Source: Sanguibacter gelidistatuariae (GTDB lineage Bacteria; Actinomycetota; Actinomycetes; Actinomycetales; Cellulomonadaceae). Taken from it: a stretch of DNA of 64,000 nt. The notes beneath the pieces were generated by a model. It made no database searches, was not told the origin of the DNA, and saw nothing but the letters and a program-made list of their open reading frames with translations. The stretch spans positions 331,997-395,996 of the forward strand of contig NZ_FMYH01000002.1 of NCBI RefSeq assembly GCF_900096585.1, written 5' to 3'. Positions 26,812-35,898 of the stretch are shown here, piece after piece. Within the stretch, counting starts at the first letter, position 1; every line of letters starts with the position of its first letter. The position numbers and the translations under genes were made by a program.

Positions 26812-27798
26812 CTACGCGAGCGCCGGGGCGACCTGCGACTCGAAGAGCTCGATGCCGGACCGGTCGTAGGCCGCCTCGGCGAAGTACGTGATCGCGTAGG
26901 TCATGCCCAGCGCCTTGAGCCCCGTGAGGGTCTCGACGATCTGCTCGGGGGTCCCCACGAGCGGACCCGAGCGGAGGTCCTCGACCGTACTGGCGGCCTT
27001 CGCCGGAACCGTCTTGGCGTAGTGCTCACCGATCCACGCGAGGCGATCGGCGACGTCCTTCTCGGTCTCCCCGATGACGACGTTGTAGTTGGCCGATCGG
27101 GTGATGTCGGCGAAGTCGCGTCCCTGCTCCGCGCAGTGCTTGGCCAGGATGGCCGACTTGTGGGCGAAGACCTCGGGCGCGCCGTCGAAGTTCGTGAAGT
27201 CGGCGTGCTGGGCCGCGATCCGCAAGGTCTTCTTCTCCCCGCCACCCGCGATCCACAGCGGCAGCCCGCCGTCCTGGAGCGGCAGCGGGTAGTTGAGCGC
27301 GCCGTCGACCTGGAAGTGCTTCCCAGCGAAGGTCGCCGACCCTTGGGTCCACATCTGCTTCATGATCTGCACGCCCTCGTCGAGGGCGTCCAGGCGCTCC
27401 CCGGCACGCGGGAAGCCGTAGCCGTAGGCCCGCCACTCCTCCTCGTACCAGCCGGCGCCGATGCCCATCTGCGCACGGCCGCCGCTGATGATGTCGACCG
27501 TCGTGGCGGCCTTGGCGAGGTAGGCCGGGTTGCGGTAGGCCATGCACGTGCACATCTGCCCCAGCTTGACCCGGGACGTCGACGCCGCGAAGGCAGCCAT
27601 GAGCGACCACGCCTCGTGGGTGGCCTCCGTGGTCGGCTCGGGCACGGTGTGGAAGTGGTCGTAGACCCACACCGAGTCGAAGACCGTGCCCGTGTCCGCG
27701 TGCTGGGCGAGGCCGTTCATGGTGGTCCAGTGGGCGGCTGGGGCGATGCCTGTGAGGTCTTGGCGCCAGCCCTGTGGGATGAAGAGTCCGAATCGCAT
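26812..27798 (-). CDS. LLM-class F420-dependent oxidoreductase
   Basis: A 328-residue luciferase-like TIM barrel: RFGLFIPQGW at the N-terminus, a flavin or F420 site (GQMCTCMAYRNPAYLAKA, MGIGAGWYEEE, IAGGGEKKTLRI) and QIVETLTGLKALGMTYAI near the end. These enzymes use reduced F420 or FMN to reduce varied small molecules; the substrate cannot be told. It is convergent with acpS and divergent from nnr. TACTGT ends 6 bases before the ATG, so the mRNA is probably leaderless. Confidence 0.88.
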   Translation of the reverse strand: MRFGLFIPQGWRQDLTGIAPAAHWTTMNGLAQHADTGTVFDSVWVYDHFHTVPEPTTEATHEAWSLMAAFAASTSRVKLGQMCTCMAYRNPAYLAKAATTVDIISGGRAQMGIGAGWYEEEWRAYGYGFPRAGERLDALDEGVQIMKQMWTQGSATFAGKHFQVDGALNYPLPLQDGGLPLWIAGGGEKKTLRIAAQHADFTNFDGAPEVFAHKSAILAKHCAEQGRDFADITRSANYNVVIGETEKDVADRLAWIGEHYAKTVPAKAASTVEDLRSGPLVGTPEQIVETLTGLKALGMTYAITYFAEAAYDRSGIELFESQVAPALA

Positions 27799-27804
27799 GG
27801 CTCC

Positions 27805-27810
27805 ACAGTA
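27805..27810 (-). promoter_or_regulatory. -10 box of the LLM oxidoreductase gene (leaderless type)
   Basis: On the minus strand TACTGT ends 6 bases before the ATG at 27798, with no ribosome binding site. Confidence 0.45.
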
Positions 27811-27867
27811 CGCATTCGCAGCCGTGACCTTCCGGCGCAGACGCCCTGTTCACGGCATGATGGCCAG

Positions 27868-29520
27868 ATGATCGAGGCCTACGAGTCGTCCGCCGTCCGT
27901 GCCGCCGAGGAGCCGCTCCTGGCGGCGGGCGTTCCGCTGATGGACCGGGCGGCCTTCGCGCTCGCGGCCGCGGCGGTGCGCGAGCTGCGCGCGCGCACCG
28001 GTCGTCCGGGGCTGAACCGCAACCGCGCGGTCTTGCTTGTGGGACCGGGCAACAACGGAGGGGACACGCTCTACGCCGGAGCGAGGGTCGCCGCGCGCGG
28101 CGTCCACGTCGTCGCCGTCCTGGTCGGCGATCGCGTGCACGACGCCGCGCTCGCGGCCCTGCGCGCGGCCGGCGGGACGGTCGTGGCGTGCACGGGAGAG
28201 GACACCACGACCGGTGCCCTCGCCGGCGATATCGTCACGGTCGCCGAGGCCGCCGACCTCATGGCCTCGGCGGACATCGTTCTTGACGGACTGCTCGGGA
28301 TCGGTGGGAGGGGCGGGCTGCGCGGGTCGGCGCGTGACCTCGTCGCCGCGACCGTCGCAGTCCTGGGGACCCGCCCGCTCCGGTCCCGGCCGGTCGTGGT
28401 CGCCGTCGACGTGCCGAGCGGGATCGGCGTCGACGACGGCGCCATCTATGGGGCGGCCGACGGCCCGGTTCTGACCGCGGACCTGACCGTCACCTTCGGG
28501 GCGGTCAAGTCCGGGTTGCTGCTGCCCCCGGCCTCGGCCCACGTTGGCCGGATCGAGGTCGTCGACATCGGGCTCGGTCTCCCCGGGCAGGCCGGGCCGG
28601 CCACCACCAGCGCAGCCGCCGTCCGCCGTCTCACCGCCGCGGACCTCGTCTCGCGCGGCGTCCTCGCCGTGCCCGCCGCCGACGCGCACAAATACACCCG
28701 CGGGGTGCTCGGCGTCGTGGCCGGCACCCAGCAGTTCCCCGGGGCCGCGGTCCTCACGGTGAGCGGCGCGATCCGGGCCGGCGTCGGGATGGTGCGCTAC
28801 CTCGGCGCGCGGGAGGTCACCGCGGCGGTTCTCGCGGCGCGCCCCGAGGCAGTCCCGGCCGGTGGCCGGGTGCAGGCCTGGGCGCTCGGCCCCGGGATCT
28901 CGCCCGCCCCGCCCGCGACCGACGAGGCGGCCCGGGCTCAGCAGGGACGCATCCGCCACGCCCTCGCGCAGGTGACCGGTCTGCTCGGCTCGGACGTCGT
29001 CGGCGACGTGGTCCCGGCCGCGGTCGACGCCGGAGCGATCGCGCTGCTCCCTCGCGACTGCCCGCCGTGGCTCGTCATCACCCCGCACGCCGGCGAGCTC
29101 GCCGAGCTGCTGCGGTCGAGGGGGGAGAGCGTGGAACGGTCCGACGTCGAGGCGCACCCGCTGGCCTGGGCCCGCCGGGCCCGCGACCTCACCGGCGCGA
29201 CCGTCCTGCTCAAGGGGGCCACGACCGTCGTCGTCGGCCCCGGAGTGACCTACACCCAGGCCGACGGGCCGTCGTGGCTGGCGACCGCGGGCGCCGGGGA
29301 CGTGCTCACCGGCCTGCTCGGCTCGTTGCTCGCCGCCCACAGCGTGGCCGCGGTCAAGGACCCCGCGCTGCCGGCCCTGCTCGCGGCGTCGGCCTCGCTC
29401 CTGCACGGGCTCGCGGCCCACCGCGCCAACCCCGGCGGCCCGGTCGCGGCCCTCGACGTCGCGCGGGCGCTCCCCGCGACGATCGCCGATGTGCTCGCCG
29501 GACGGGACCCGCTCGCGTGA
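27868..29520 (+). CDS. nnr: Bifunctional NAD(P)H-hydrate epimerase / ADP-dependent dehydratase
   Basis: The protein repairs damaged NADHX and NADPHX. It has 550 residues: the N-terminal epimerase (about 1-235) has VLLVGPGNNGGDTLYAG and VAVDVPSGIGVDDG. The C-terminal dehydratase (about 245-540) of the ribokinase-like fold has KYTRGVLGVVAGT, ITPHAGELAELL, VLLKGATTVV and the catalytic loop TAGAGDVLTGLLG. The ATG at 27868 was chosen because it starts the conserved IEAYESSAVRAAEEPLL; CATGAT ends 6 bases before it. The following kinase overlaps by 4 bases. Confidence 0.94.
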   Translation: MIEAYESSAVRAAEEPLLAAGVPLMDRAAFALAAAAVRELRARTGRPGLNRNRAVLLVGPGNNGGDTLYAGARVAARGVHVVAVLVGDRVHDAALAALRAAGGTVVACTGEDTTTGALAGDIVTVAEAADLMASADIVLDGLLGIGGRGGLRGSARDLVAATVAVLGTRPLRSRPVVVAVDVPSGIGVDDGAIYGAADGPVLTADLTVTFGAVKSGLLLPPASAHVGRIEVVDIGLGLPGQAGPATTSAAAVRRLTAADLVSRGVLAVPAADAHKYTRGVLGVVAGTQQFPGAAVLTVSGAIRAGVGMVRYLGAREVTAAVLAARPEAVPAGGRVQAWALGPGISPAPPATDEAARAQQGRIRHALAQVTGLLGSDVVGDVVPAAVDAGAIALLPRDCPPWLVITPHAGELAELLRSRGESVERSDVEAHPLAWARRARDLTGATVLLKGATTVVVGPGVTYTQADGPSWLATAGAGDVLTGLLGSLLAAHSVAAVKDPALPALLAASASLLHGLAAHRANPGGPVAALDVARALPATIADVLAGRDPLA

Positions 29521-30206
29521 CGGAACAGCTGCAGCCCGTCTACGCCCCGGACGACCTCCTCAGCCGCGTCCAGGCGTTGCTCGCCGCGGCCCGGCCGGAC
29601 CAGGCCGCCCCGCCCGACTCTTCCGGAGTGCGTCCGCCGCGGATCCTCGTCGGCATCGCCGGGCCACCCGGCTGCGGGAAGTCGACCCTGGCCGCCGGGC
29701 TCGTCGGCGCGCTGAACGCGGCCGGCACGACCGCGACCTGCGTCCCGATGGACGGCTTCCACCTCGCCGGGGCCGAGCTCGCCCGGCTGGGCCGCCAGGA
29801 CCGCAAGGGCGCCCCGGACACCTTCGACGCCGCCGGCTTCGTCAATCTCCTGACCCGGCTGCGCTCGCGGACCGAGACGGTCTACGCACCGTCCTTCGAC
29901 CGCGACCTCGAGGAGCCGATCGCCGGCGCGATCGCCGTCGACCCGTGTGTTGAGGTGGTCGTCACGGAGGGCAACTACCTGCTGCTCGACGACGGCCCGT
30001 GGGCGCGCGTCCGGACGCTCCTGGACGAGACCTGGTACCTCGACCTGCCCGACGACGTCCGGGTGGAACGCCTGGTCGCCCGGCACGTGCGGCACGGGCG
30101 CACGCAGGCCGCGGCGCGGGCCTGGACCCTGGGCCCCGACCAGGGCAACGCCGATCTGGTCGCGGCCACCCGCACCCGGAGGGACGCCGCCGTGCGCGGG
30201 CGGTGA
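29517..30206 (+). CDS. P-loop nucleoside/nucleotide kinase-family protein
   Basis: The product has 229 residues from GTG 29517, overlapping the nnr stop as GTGA. It has Walker A GIAGPPGCGKSTLAAGL (about 47-63), PMDGFHLAGAELARLGRQDRKGAPDTFD, VVVTEGNYLLLDDGPW and the basic lid VARHVRHGRT. This is the phosphoribulokinase/uridine kinase/type I pantothenate kinase superfamily, closest in layout to the actinobacterial nucleoside/nucleotide kinase group (YggC/FrcK-like). The substrate is unknown. It is not a second CoaA, as the pantothenate-specific segments differ. Overlap with nnr and the short gap to alr suggest one transcript. Confidence 0.85.
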   Translation: MTEQLQPVYAPDDLLSRVQALLAAARPDQAAPPDSSGVRPPRILVGIAGPPGCGKSTLAAGLVGALNAAGTTATCVPMDGFHLAGAELARLGRQDRKGAPDTFDAAGFVNLLTRLRSRTETVYAPSFDRDLEEPIAGAIAVDPCVEVVVTEGNYLLLDDGPWARVRTLLDETWYLDLPDDVRVERLVARHVRHGRTQAAARAWTLGPDQGNADLVAATRTRRDAAVRGR

Positions 30207-30220
30207 GAGAATCGGACACC

Positions 30221-31414
30221 ATGAGCACCAACTACCCCTACTACCCGGCGCGGGCGCTCGTGGACCTCGCCGCGATCCGGTCGAACGTCCGAGCCCTCGC
30301 CGCCCACGCCGCACCCGTCGCCGGCCGCAGCGCCCAGGTGATGGCCGTGGTCAAGGCCGATGCCTACGGGCACGGCCTCGTCCCGTCGGCCCGCGCCGCC
30401 GTCCGGGGCGGGGCCACCTGGCTGGGGACCGCGCAGATCGCCGAGGCGCTCGCGCTGCGTGCCGCGGGCCTGACCGGGCGCATCCTCACCTGGCTCTACG
30501 CCCCCGGTGCCCCGCTGGGCGACGTGCTGGACGCCGACATCGACGTGTCCGTCGCCGCGCCGTGGGCCCTGACCGAGGTGGTCGCCGCGGCGCGCGAGCG
30601 CGGACGGACGGCCCGGGTGCACATCAAGGTCGACACCGGGCTGGGCCGCAACGGCCTGCTGCCCGCCGCGCTGCCCGCCTTCCTCGCCGGCGCCGTCGCC
30701 GCCCAGTCCGCCGGGCTCGTGGAGGTCGTCGGCATCTGGTCGCACTTTGCCTTCGCCGACGACCCCACCCACCCCACGGTCCTGGCGCAGGCGGACACCT
30801 TCGACGCCGCGGTGCGCCTGGCTGAGCGGGCCGGGGCGCACCTGGAGGTCCGCCACCTCGCCAACTCCGCGGCCACACTGACCAACCCGCGCATGCACTA
30901 CGACCTGGTCCGCCCCGGCCTCGCCGTCTACGGCCTGTCCCCGGTCCCGGACCTCGCCGGGCCGCAGGCCTACGGGCTGCGCCCCGCGATGACCCTCGAA
31001 GCGAGCCTGGCGACCGTCAAGACCGTGCCGGCCGGCTCCGGGGTGTCCTACGCGCACGCCTACACCACGACGCAGGACACGACGCTCGGCGTCGTGCCCC
31101 TCGGCTACGCGGACGGGATCCCGCGGCACGCCTCGGGCTCCCTGCCCGACCACCCCGGCGGACCCGTGCGGGTCGGGACGGGCGGCGCCGCGCGCACCCT
31201 CGCCGTCGCCGGCCGGGTCTGTATGGACCAGCTGGTCCTCGACCTCGGTCCCGACGCCGCCGAGCAGGCGGGGGACCGGGTCGTCCTCTTCGGCGACGGC
31301 CTCGACGGCGGCCCGACCGTCCAGGACTGGGCGGACGCGGCCGGCACCATCAGCTACGAGATCACCACCCGGCTCGGTGACCGGGTGCCCCGCGTCTACC
31401 TCGGACAGGACTGA
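30221..31414 (+). CDS. alr: Alanine racemase
   Basis: The PLP enzyme makes D-alanine for peptidoglycan. It has 397 residues, with the cofactor Lys45 in AVVKADAYGHG, the second catalytic Tyr in GVSYAHAYT and KVDTGLGRNG, GYADGIPR and GRVCMDQLVLDL. The start ATG is 14 bases after the kinase gene. It is followed by tsaE after four bases, a pairing common in actinobacteria. Confidence 0.96.
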   Translation: MSTNYPYYPARALVDLAAIRSNVRALAAHAAPVAGRSAQVMAVVKADAYGHGLVPSARAAVRGGATWLGTAQIAEALALRAAGLTGRILTWLYAPGAPLGDVLDADIDVSVAAPWALTEVVAAARERGRTARVHIKVDTGLGRNGLLPAALPAFLAGAVAAQSAGLVEVVGIWSHFAFADDPTHPTVLAQADTFDAAVRLAERAGAHLEVRHLANSAATLTNPRMHYDLVRPGLAVYGLSPVPDLAGPQAYGLRPAMTLEASLATVKTVPAGSGVSYAHAYTTTQDTTLGVVPLGYADGIPRHASGSLPDHPGGPVRVGTGGAARTLAVAGRVCMDQLVLDLGPDAAEQAGDRVVLFGDGLDGGPTVQDWADAAGTISYEITTRLGDRVPRVYLGQD

Positions 31415-31418
31415 GCAC

Positions 31419-31997
31419 ATGACCAGCCCCGCAACCGGCACCCCGGTCTTCGCGATCAACCTGCCCGACGCCGAGACGACCCGGGACTTCGGCCGCACCC
31501 TCGCGGGGCTGCTGCGGGCCGGTGACCTCGTCATGCTCACGGGCGACCTCGGGGCGGGCAAGACCACCCTGACCCAGGGGATCGGCCAGGGGCTGGGCGT
31601 GCGCGGCCAGGTGGCCTCCCCGACGTTTGTCATCGCCCGGGTGCACCCCTCCCTCGCGGACGGGCCGGCCCTCGTGCACGTCGACGCGTACCGGCTCTCC
31701 TCCCTCGAGGACGTCGACGCCCTCGACCTGGACGCGAGCCTGGACGACTCGGTCACGGTCGTGGAATGGGGGGTGGGCCTCGTCGAGCGCCTGTCCCGGG
31801 ACCGCCTGGAGATCACCGTCGAACGCCCCCGCGGCGGTACGGACCTCGAGGCGATCCTGGCCGATGCCGAGGCGGGCGTCCGCCGGGTGCGGGTGCAGGG
31901 CTTCGGGCAGCGGTGGGCGGACGTGGCGATTCCGGGTGTAGTCATGACTTCACCTCCACCGTTGCCGCCCACCGCGCCACAGAAGTCAGTAGGCTGA
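31419..31997 (+). CDS. tsaE: tRNA threonylcarbamoyladenosine synthesis ATPase TsaE
   Basis: Together with TsaB and TsaD it transfers the threonylcarbamoyl group to A37 of ANN-decoding tRNAs. It has 192 residues, with Walker A GDLGAGKTTLTQGIGQGLG and SPTFVIARVH and VEWGVGLVERL as family marks. The C-terminal 25 residues, Ser/Pro-rich, are beyond the usual fold. The ATG is four bases after the alr stop. TsaB starts 4 bases downstream, with its own TAGGCT box inside the end of tsaE. Confidence 0.95.
   Translation: MTSPATGTPVFAINLPDAETTRDFGRTLAGLLRAGDLVMLTGDLGAGKTTLTQGIGQGLGVRGQVASPTFVIARVHPSLADGPALVHVDAYRLSSLEDVDALDLDASLDDSVTVVEWGVGLVERLSRDRLEITVERPRGGTDLEAILADAEAGVRRVRVQGFGQRWADVAIPGVVMTSPPPLPPTAPQKSVG
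31990..31995 (+). promoter_or_regulatory. -10 box of tsaB inside the end of tsaE (leaderless type)
   Basis: TAGGCT ends 6 bases before the GTG of tsaB at 32002 and overlaps the last codons of tsaE. It could give tsaB-rimI a separate transcript. Confidence 0.4.
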
Positions 31998-32001
31998 GGC
32001 T

Positions 32002-32712
32002 GTGGCAGTTCTAGCGCTCGATACGTCAGCGGCGGTCGCCGTCGCCCTGCTCGACAATCTCGGCTCGCAGCTTGCGGCCCGTCGGGTGGTGGAACAACGC
32101 CGCCATGCCGAGCTCCTGGCCCCGATGATCGAAGAGGTCCTCGCCGAGGCCGGGCTGACCCCTGCAGACCTGCGGGCGATCGTCGTGGGCACCGGCCCGG
32201 CCCCCTTCACGGGTCTGCGGGTGGGGCTGGTCACGGCCCAGACCATGGCGCACGCCCTGGGCATCCCGGTGTTCGGGATCTCCAGCCTCGACGCGATCGC
32301 CGCCGAGACCGCTGACGTCCTGGACCTCCCGCACGGCGCGCACGTGCTCGTAGCCACGGACGCCCGCCGCGGCGAGGTCTACTACGCCCGGTACACGGTC
32401 GACGACGTCGAGGTGCTCGGCGCCCGTGCCGTGCACACAACTGCGGGACCCGCCGTCGCCTTGGCGAGCGACGTGGTGGCCGCCGGGCATGCGCAGGACG
32501 CGATCGTCGTCGGGCAGGGGACCGAGCTGTACGGGGAGGCCTTCGCCGAGGCGAACACCCCCGACGACGCGCCGTGCCTGCCGGACCCGGCCTACCTGGC
32601 CCGGCTCGCGCTGGCCCGGGTCGCCGCCGGTGAGGACCTGCCGAGCGAGCCCTTGTACCTGCGCCGTCCCGACGCGCAGGAACCACCCGCAAGGAAGCGA
32701 GCCACAGGGTGA
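32002..32712 (+). CDS. tsaB: tRNA threonylcarbamoyladenosine synthesis protein TsaB
   Basis: This 236-residue pseudo-kinase partner of TsaD has the N-terminal ASKHA strand VLALDTSAAVAVALL, EQRRHAELLAPMIEEVLAEAG, GTGPAPFTGLRVGL and GISSLDAIA. It lacks the metal-binding residues of TsaD, as expected. It forms a heterodimer with TsaD and recruits TsaE. The next gene, rimI, overlaps it as GTGA. Confidence 0.94.
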   Translation: MAVLALDTSAAVAVALLDNLGSQLAARRVVEQRRHAELLAPMIEEVLAEAGLTPADLRAIVVGTGPAPFTGLRVGLVTAQTMAHALGIPVFGISSLDAIAAETADVLDLPHGAHVLVATDARRGEVYYARYTVDDVEVLGARAVHTTAGPAVALASDVVAAGHAQDAIVVGQGTELYGEAFAEANTPDDAPCLPDPAYLARLALARVAAGEDLPSEPLYLRRPDAQEPPARKRATG

Positions 32713-33260
32713 GCGCGACAATGGATAGTGCGAAGATGAATACCCCGCCCCGCACGCGTGCGAGGTTGCGGCCGCTGCGCGCCGCGGACCTGCCGCGCGT
32801 CGTCGAGCTCGAGGTGGAGATGTTCGGGCCGAGCGCCTGGACCTACGGCATGCTCGCCGAGGAGCTCGGCGGCCTGGGGCGCTGGTACATCGCCGCGGAG
32901 GAGATCCGCGACGACCGCCCCGGCCCGGGCGACATCGTGGGCTACGCGGGGCTGTGGTTCGACGGTGAGATCACCCAGATCATGACCCTCGGAGTCGCCC
33001 CGCGCGCCCAGCATTGCGGGATCGGCTCGCAGATGCTCGGCGCGCTCATCGACCGCTCCCGCGAGCTGGGCGCCTCCGCGATCCTGCTCGAGGTGGCCGT
33101 GAACAACGCTGCGGCTCTGGGCATGTATGAGAAGTACGGCTTCGCCCGACTCGGCCTGCGCAAGCGGTACTACCAGCCCGAGGACGTCGACGCGTACACG
33201 ATGCGGCTCGACCTGACGGCTGTGGACACCGCTGTGGATTCAGTGGCGGAGACTGCATGA
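32709..33260 (+). CDS. rimI: Ribosomal protein S18-alanine N-acetyltransferase RimI
   Basis: The GNAT-fold protein of 183 residues has LRPLRAADLPRVVELEVEMFG, the acetyl-CoA loop VAPRAQHCGIGSQML, LEVAVNNAAALGMYEKYGFARLG and RKRYYQPEDVDAYTMRL. This is the RimI set of motifs. It would acetylate the N-terminus of S18; in many genomes rimI lies between tsaB and tsaD, as here. The alternative start ATG 32721 is possible but GTG 32709 overlaps the previous stop. The next gene overlaps its end by 4 bases. Confidence 0.93.
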   Translation: MSATMDSAKMNTPPRTRARLRPLRAADLPRVVELEVEMFGPSAWTYGMLAEELGGLGRWYIAAEEIRDDRPGPGDIVGYAGLWFDGEITQIMTLGVAPRAQHCGIGSQMLGALIDRSRELGASAILLEVAVNNAAALGMYEKYGFARLGLRKRYYQPEDVDAYTMRLDLTAVDTAVDSVAETA

Positions 33261-34144
33261 ACGACGTCGACGCGGACCTCGACTCCCGGCGAGCCCGGGT
33301 GTTCGTGGGCCCGGCCGAGCTGGCCGGGATCCTGGAGACCGGAAAGCCGGTGACTCTGCTCGACGTGCGGTGGGCCCTGGGGCGCAGCGACGGCCGCGAG
33401 GCCTACCAGGCCGGGCACGTCCCCGGCGCGGTGTTCGTCGACCTGGAGACCGAGCTGGCCGGGCCGGCGAGCCCCGCGGTCGGCCGACACCCGTTGCCGA
33501 CGCTCGAATCTCTGCAGGACTCCGCCCGCAGCTGGGGCGTGCGGGACGGCGTCCCCGTCGTCGTGTACGACGCCGTCGACGGGCTCTCTGCGGCGCGCGC
33601 CTGGTGGCTGCTGCGCTGGGCCGGGCTCTCCGACGTCCGCATCCTCGACGGCGGCCTCGGCGCCTGGACTGACCGCGGGGGCTCGCTCGAGTCCGGCGAC
33701 GTGGTCGTGGCCGAGAGCCAGGTGGTCCTCACCGGGGGAGACCTCCCGGTCCTGGACGCCGACGGCGCGGCTGCGCTCGCGACCGAGGGGGTGCTGCTCG
33801 ACGCCCGTGCCGGGGAGCGGTTCCGCGGTGAGATCGAGCCGGTCGATCCACGCGGGGGACATATCCCCGGGGCCCGATCGGCACCGACCGGTGAGTCCCT
33901 TGGCGCGGACGGACGGCTGCTGCCCGCCCACGAGCTCTTCACGCGCTTCGCCGACGTCGGCGTGCGCGCTGGCGATGCGGATCCCGCCTCGGGGACGCGG
34001 ATCGGGGTGTACTGCGGGTCCGGCGTGACGGCGTCGCACGAGGTCGCGGTGCTGGCGAGCCTGGGGATCGACGCGGCGCTCTACCCCGGGTCATGGTCGC
34101 AGTGGTCGAACGACCCGGGCCGCCCGGTCGCGACCGGGGCCTGA
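33257..34144 (+). CDS. Two-domain rhodanese sulfurtransferase, inserted in the t6A cluster
   Basis: This 295-residue protein has two rhodanese domains. The N-terminal one is inactive-looking (LLDVRWALGRSDGREAYQAGHVPGA, with DAVDGL where a Cys would be), and the second carries the catalytic Cys253 in YCGSGVTA. The loop CGSGVT resembles 3-mercaptopyruvate sulfurtransferases more than thiosulfate ones (CRKGVT), so SseA-type activity is likely. It overlaps rimI by ATGA and is 42 bases before tsaD. Whether the position in a tRNA-modification cluster reflects sulfur delivery to tRNA is not known. Confidence 0.9.
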   Translation: MNDVDADLDSRRARVFVGPAELAGILETGKPVTLLDVRWALGRSDGREAYQAGHVPGAVFVDLETELAGPASPAVGRHPLPTLESLQDSARSWGVRDGVPVVVYDAVDGLSAARAWWLLRWAGLSDVRILDGGLGAWTDRGGSLESGDVVVAESQVVLTGGDLPVLDADGAAALATEGVLLDARAGERFRGEIEPVDPRGGHIPGARSAPTGESLGADGRLLPAHELFTRFADVGVRAGDADPASGTRIGVYCGSGVTASHEVAVLASLGIDAALYPGSWSQWSNDPGRPVATGA

Positions 34145-34173
34145 GCACTGACCTGACCGCTCGGCGGGACCGG

Positions 34174-34179
34174 TAAAGT
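34174..34179 (+). promoter_or_regulatory. -10 box of tsaD (leaderless type)
   Basis: TAAAGT ends 7 bases before the ATG at 34187. A GGGAG between them could also serve as a weak ribosome binding site if transcription starts further upstream. Confidence 0.4.
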
Positions 34180-34186
34180 TGGGAGC

Positions 34187-35230
34187 ATGTCTGCGCCCCT
34201 CATCCTTGGCATCGAGAGCTCCTGCGACGAGACGGGCGTTGCCCTCGTGCGCGGCAACGACCTGCTCATCGACGCGGTCGCGAGCTCGGTCGACGAGCAC
34301 GCACGGTTCGGCGGGATCATCCCCGAGGTCGCCTCGCGCGCGCACCTCGAGGCCATGGTGCCCACGATCGAGCGGGCGATCGCCGGCGCCGGCGTCACCC
34401 TGGCCGAGGTCGACGCGATCGCCGTGACCGCAGGTCCCGGGCTGGTCGGTCCCCTGACCGTGGGGGCCTCGGCCGCCAAGGCGCTCGCGGTGGCCCTGGG
34501 CAAGCCGCTCTACGGGGTGAACCACGTCGTCGGGCACGCCGCCGTCGACCAGCTGGTGCACGGGGAGTTCCCCGAGCGGTTCATGGCCCTCGTGGTCTCG
34601 GGCGGGCACTCCTCGCTGCTGCTCGTCGACGACATCGCGACCAAGGTCGACGAGCTCGGCTCGACCCTCGACGACGCCGCGGGGGAGGCCTTCGACAAGG
34701 TCGGGCGCCTGCTCGGCCTGCCCTACCCGGGCGGGCCGCACGTGGACTGCCTCGCGCGAGAGGGTGACCCGCTGGCCATCCGGTTCCCGCGCGGCCTGAC
34801 CGCCTCCAAGGACCAGGCCAAGCACATGTACGACTTCTCCTTCTCCGGCCTCAAGACGGCCGTGGCCCGCTGGGTCGAGGCGCATGCCGACGCCGGGAAG
34901 CCGATCCCCGCGGCCGACGTCGCGGCGTCCTTCGCCTTCGCGGTCGCCGACGTGTTGACCGCCAAGACGATCGCCGCGTGCAAGCGCAACGACGTGAGCA
35001 CGCTTGTCGTCGGCGGCGGGTTCTCCGCGAACTCTCAGCTGCGCGAGCTTGCCGCGGCGCGCTGCGCGGAGGCCGGGATCACCCTGCGGATCCCGCCGAT
35101 CCGCTTCTGCACCGACAACGGCGCCATGATCGCGGCACTGGGGTCCGCGGTCGTCCGCGCCGGCGTGGCGCCGTCGAGCCTCGACATCCCCGTCGACTCC
35201 TCGATGCCCCTGACCACCATCACGGTCTGA
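34187..35230 (+). CDS. tsaD: tRNA N6-adenosine threonylcarbamoyltransferase TsaD
   Basis: The catalytic subunit of bacterial t6A synthesis has 347 residues. It has the ASKHA strand [17 protein letters not shown], the metal-binding His113 and His117 in [52 protein letters not shown] and the metal Asp in [10 protein letters not shown]. All key residues are intact. It is separated from rimI by the sulfurtransferase gene and has its own possible promoter. Confidence 0.97.
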   Translation: MSAPLILGIESSCDETGVALVRGNDLLIDAVASSVDEHARFGGIIPEVASRAHLEAMVPTIERAIAGAGVTLAEVDAIAVTAGPGLVGPLTVGASAAKALAVALGKPLYGVNHVVGHAAVDQLVHGEFPERFMALVVSGGHSSLLLVDDIATKVDELGSTLDDAAGEAFDKVGRLLGLPYPGGPHVDCLAREGDPLAIRFPRGLTASKDQAKHMYDFSFSGLKTAVARWVEAHADAGKPIPAADVAASFAFAVADVLTAKTIAACKRNDVSTLVVGGGFSANSQLRELAAARCAEAGITLRIPPIRFCTDNGAMIAALGSAVVRAGVAPSSLDIPVDSSMPLTTITV

Positions 35231-35322
35231 CCCACCCCACCCACCCCATCAGCGGCGGGGCCTTACATCAAGGAGCGGGCGCGGGGTGCCGATAGGCGGG
35301 GTATGGGCGAGACGGCGCGGTT

Positions 35323-35898
35323 GTGAAGCGGGTTCTGCTGGTCATCGCGATGCTGGTCGTCTGCGGTGGGATCGGCATGGGCGTGCGGGTGTGGACAGCC
35401 GGCGAGCCCGAGCTCGAGGTCGTCACGGTCGACCCGCCGGCGGAGCTGGTACCGCTCGCCGAGACGCTGACCGTCGACACGACGGGCATGGGGACCTGCC
35501 CAGGGTTCACGGTCCAGGCTCCACGACCGCCGATGTCGCCTCCCACGACGGCCTCCGACGGCACCACCTCGCTCGCGACGGTGATCCTGGACGACTCCAG
35601 CTCGGCCTTCCTCGTCGTGTGCCTAGGGCAGACCGCAGATCTCGGGACGCCCCGGGAGCTCGTAGCTGCGATCGAGCCCCATGACGGCGTAGAGGTCGTG
35701 GGCACGTCGGTCGAGATGCGGGCCGGCTTCGCAGAGGTGGTGCGTCGTGACGTCAAGATAGGTGGGACTGAGCTCTCCGACAGGTACTTCGAGCACGACG
35801 GCTGGCTCTACGTCGTCGGGTTCCTGCGCAAACCACAGGAGACCACCGCACTCGAGGCAACCATCGAGACGATCCTGCTGAGCTGGACCTGGAGCTAG
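35323..35898 (+). CDS. Small membrane-anchored or secreted protein of unknown function
   Basis: This 191-residue protein has an N-terminal hydrophobic helix (VLLVIAMLVVCGGIGMGV) after a short basic start, so it is exported or anchored, with the rest outside. The exported part has two Cys (in GTCPGF and FLVVCLG) that could form a disulfide. No known domain was recognised. The start is GTG 35323. It stands alone after tsaD, and its stop overlaps the end of the convergent broken gene. Coding character (third-position GC) is good. Confidence 0.6.
   Translation: MKRVLLVIAMLVVCGGIGMGVRVWTAGEPELEVVTVDPPAELVPLAETLTVDTTGMGTCPGFTVQAPRPPMSPPTTASDGTTSLATVILDDSSSAFLVVCLGQTADLGTPRELVAAIEPHDGVEVVGTSVEMRAGFAEVVRRDVKIGGTELSDRYFEHDGWLYVVGFLRKPQETTALEATIETILLSWTWS

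Noticed and set aside
27022-27867. Long N-terminal extension of nnr
   Set aside because: It runs antisense to the LLM oxidoreductase and lacks any domain; the ATG at 27868 starts the conserved epimerase.
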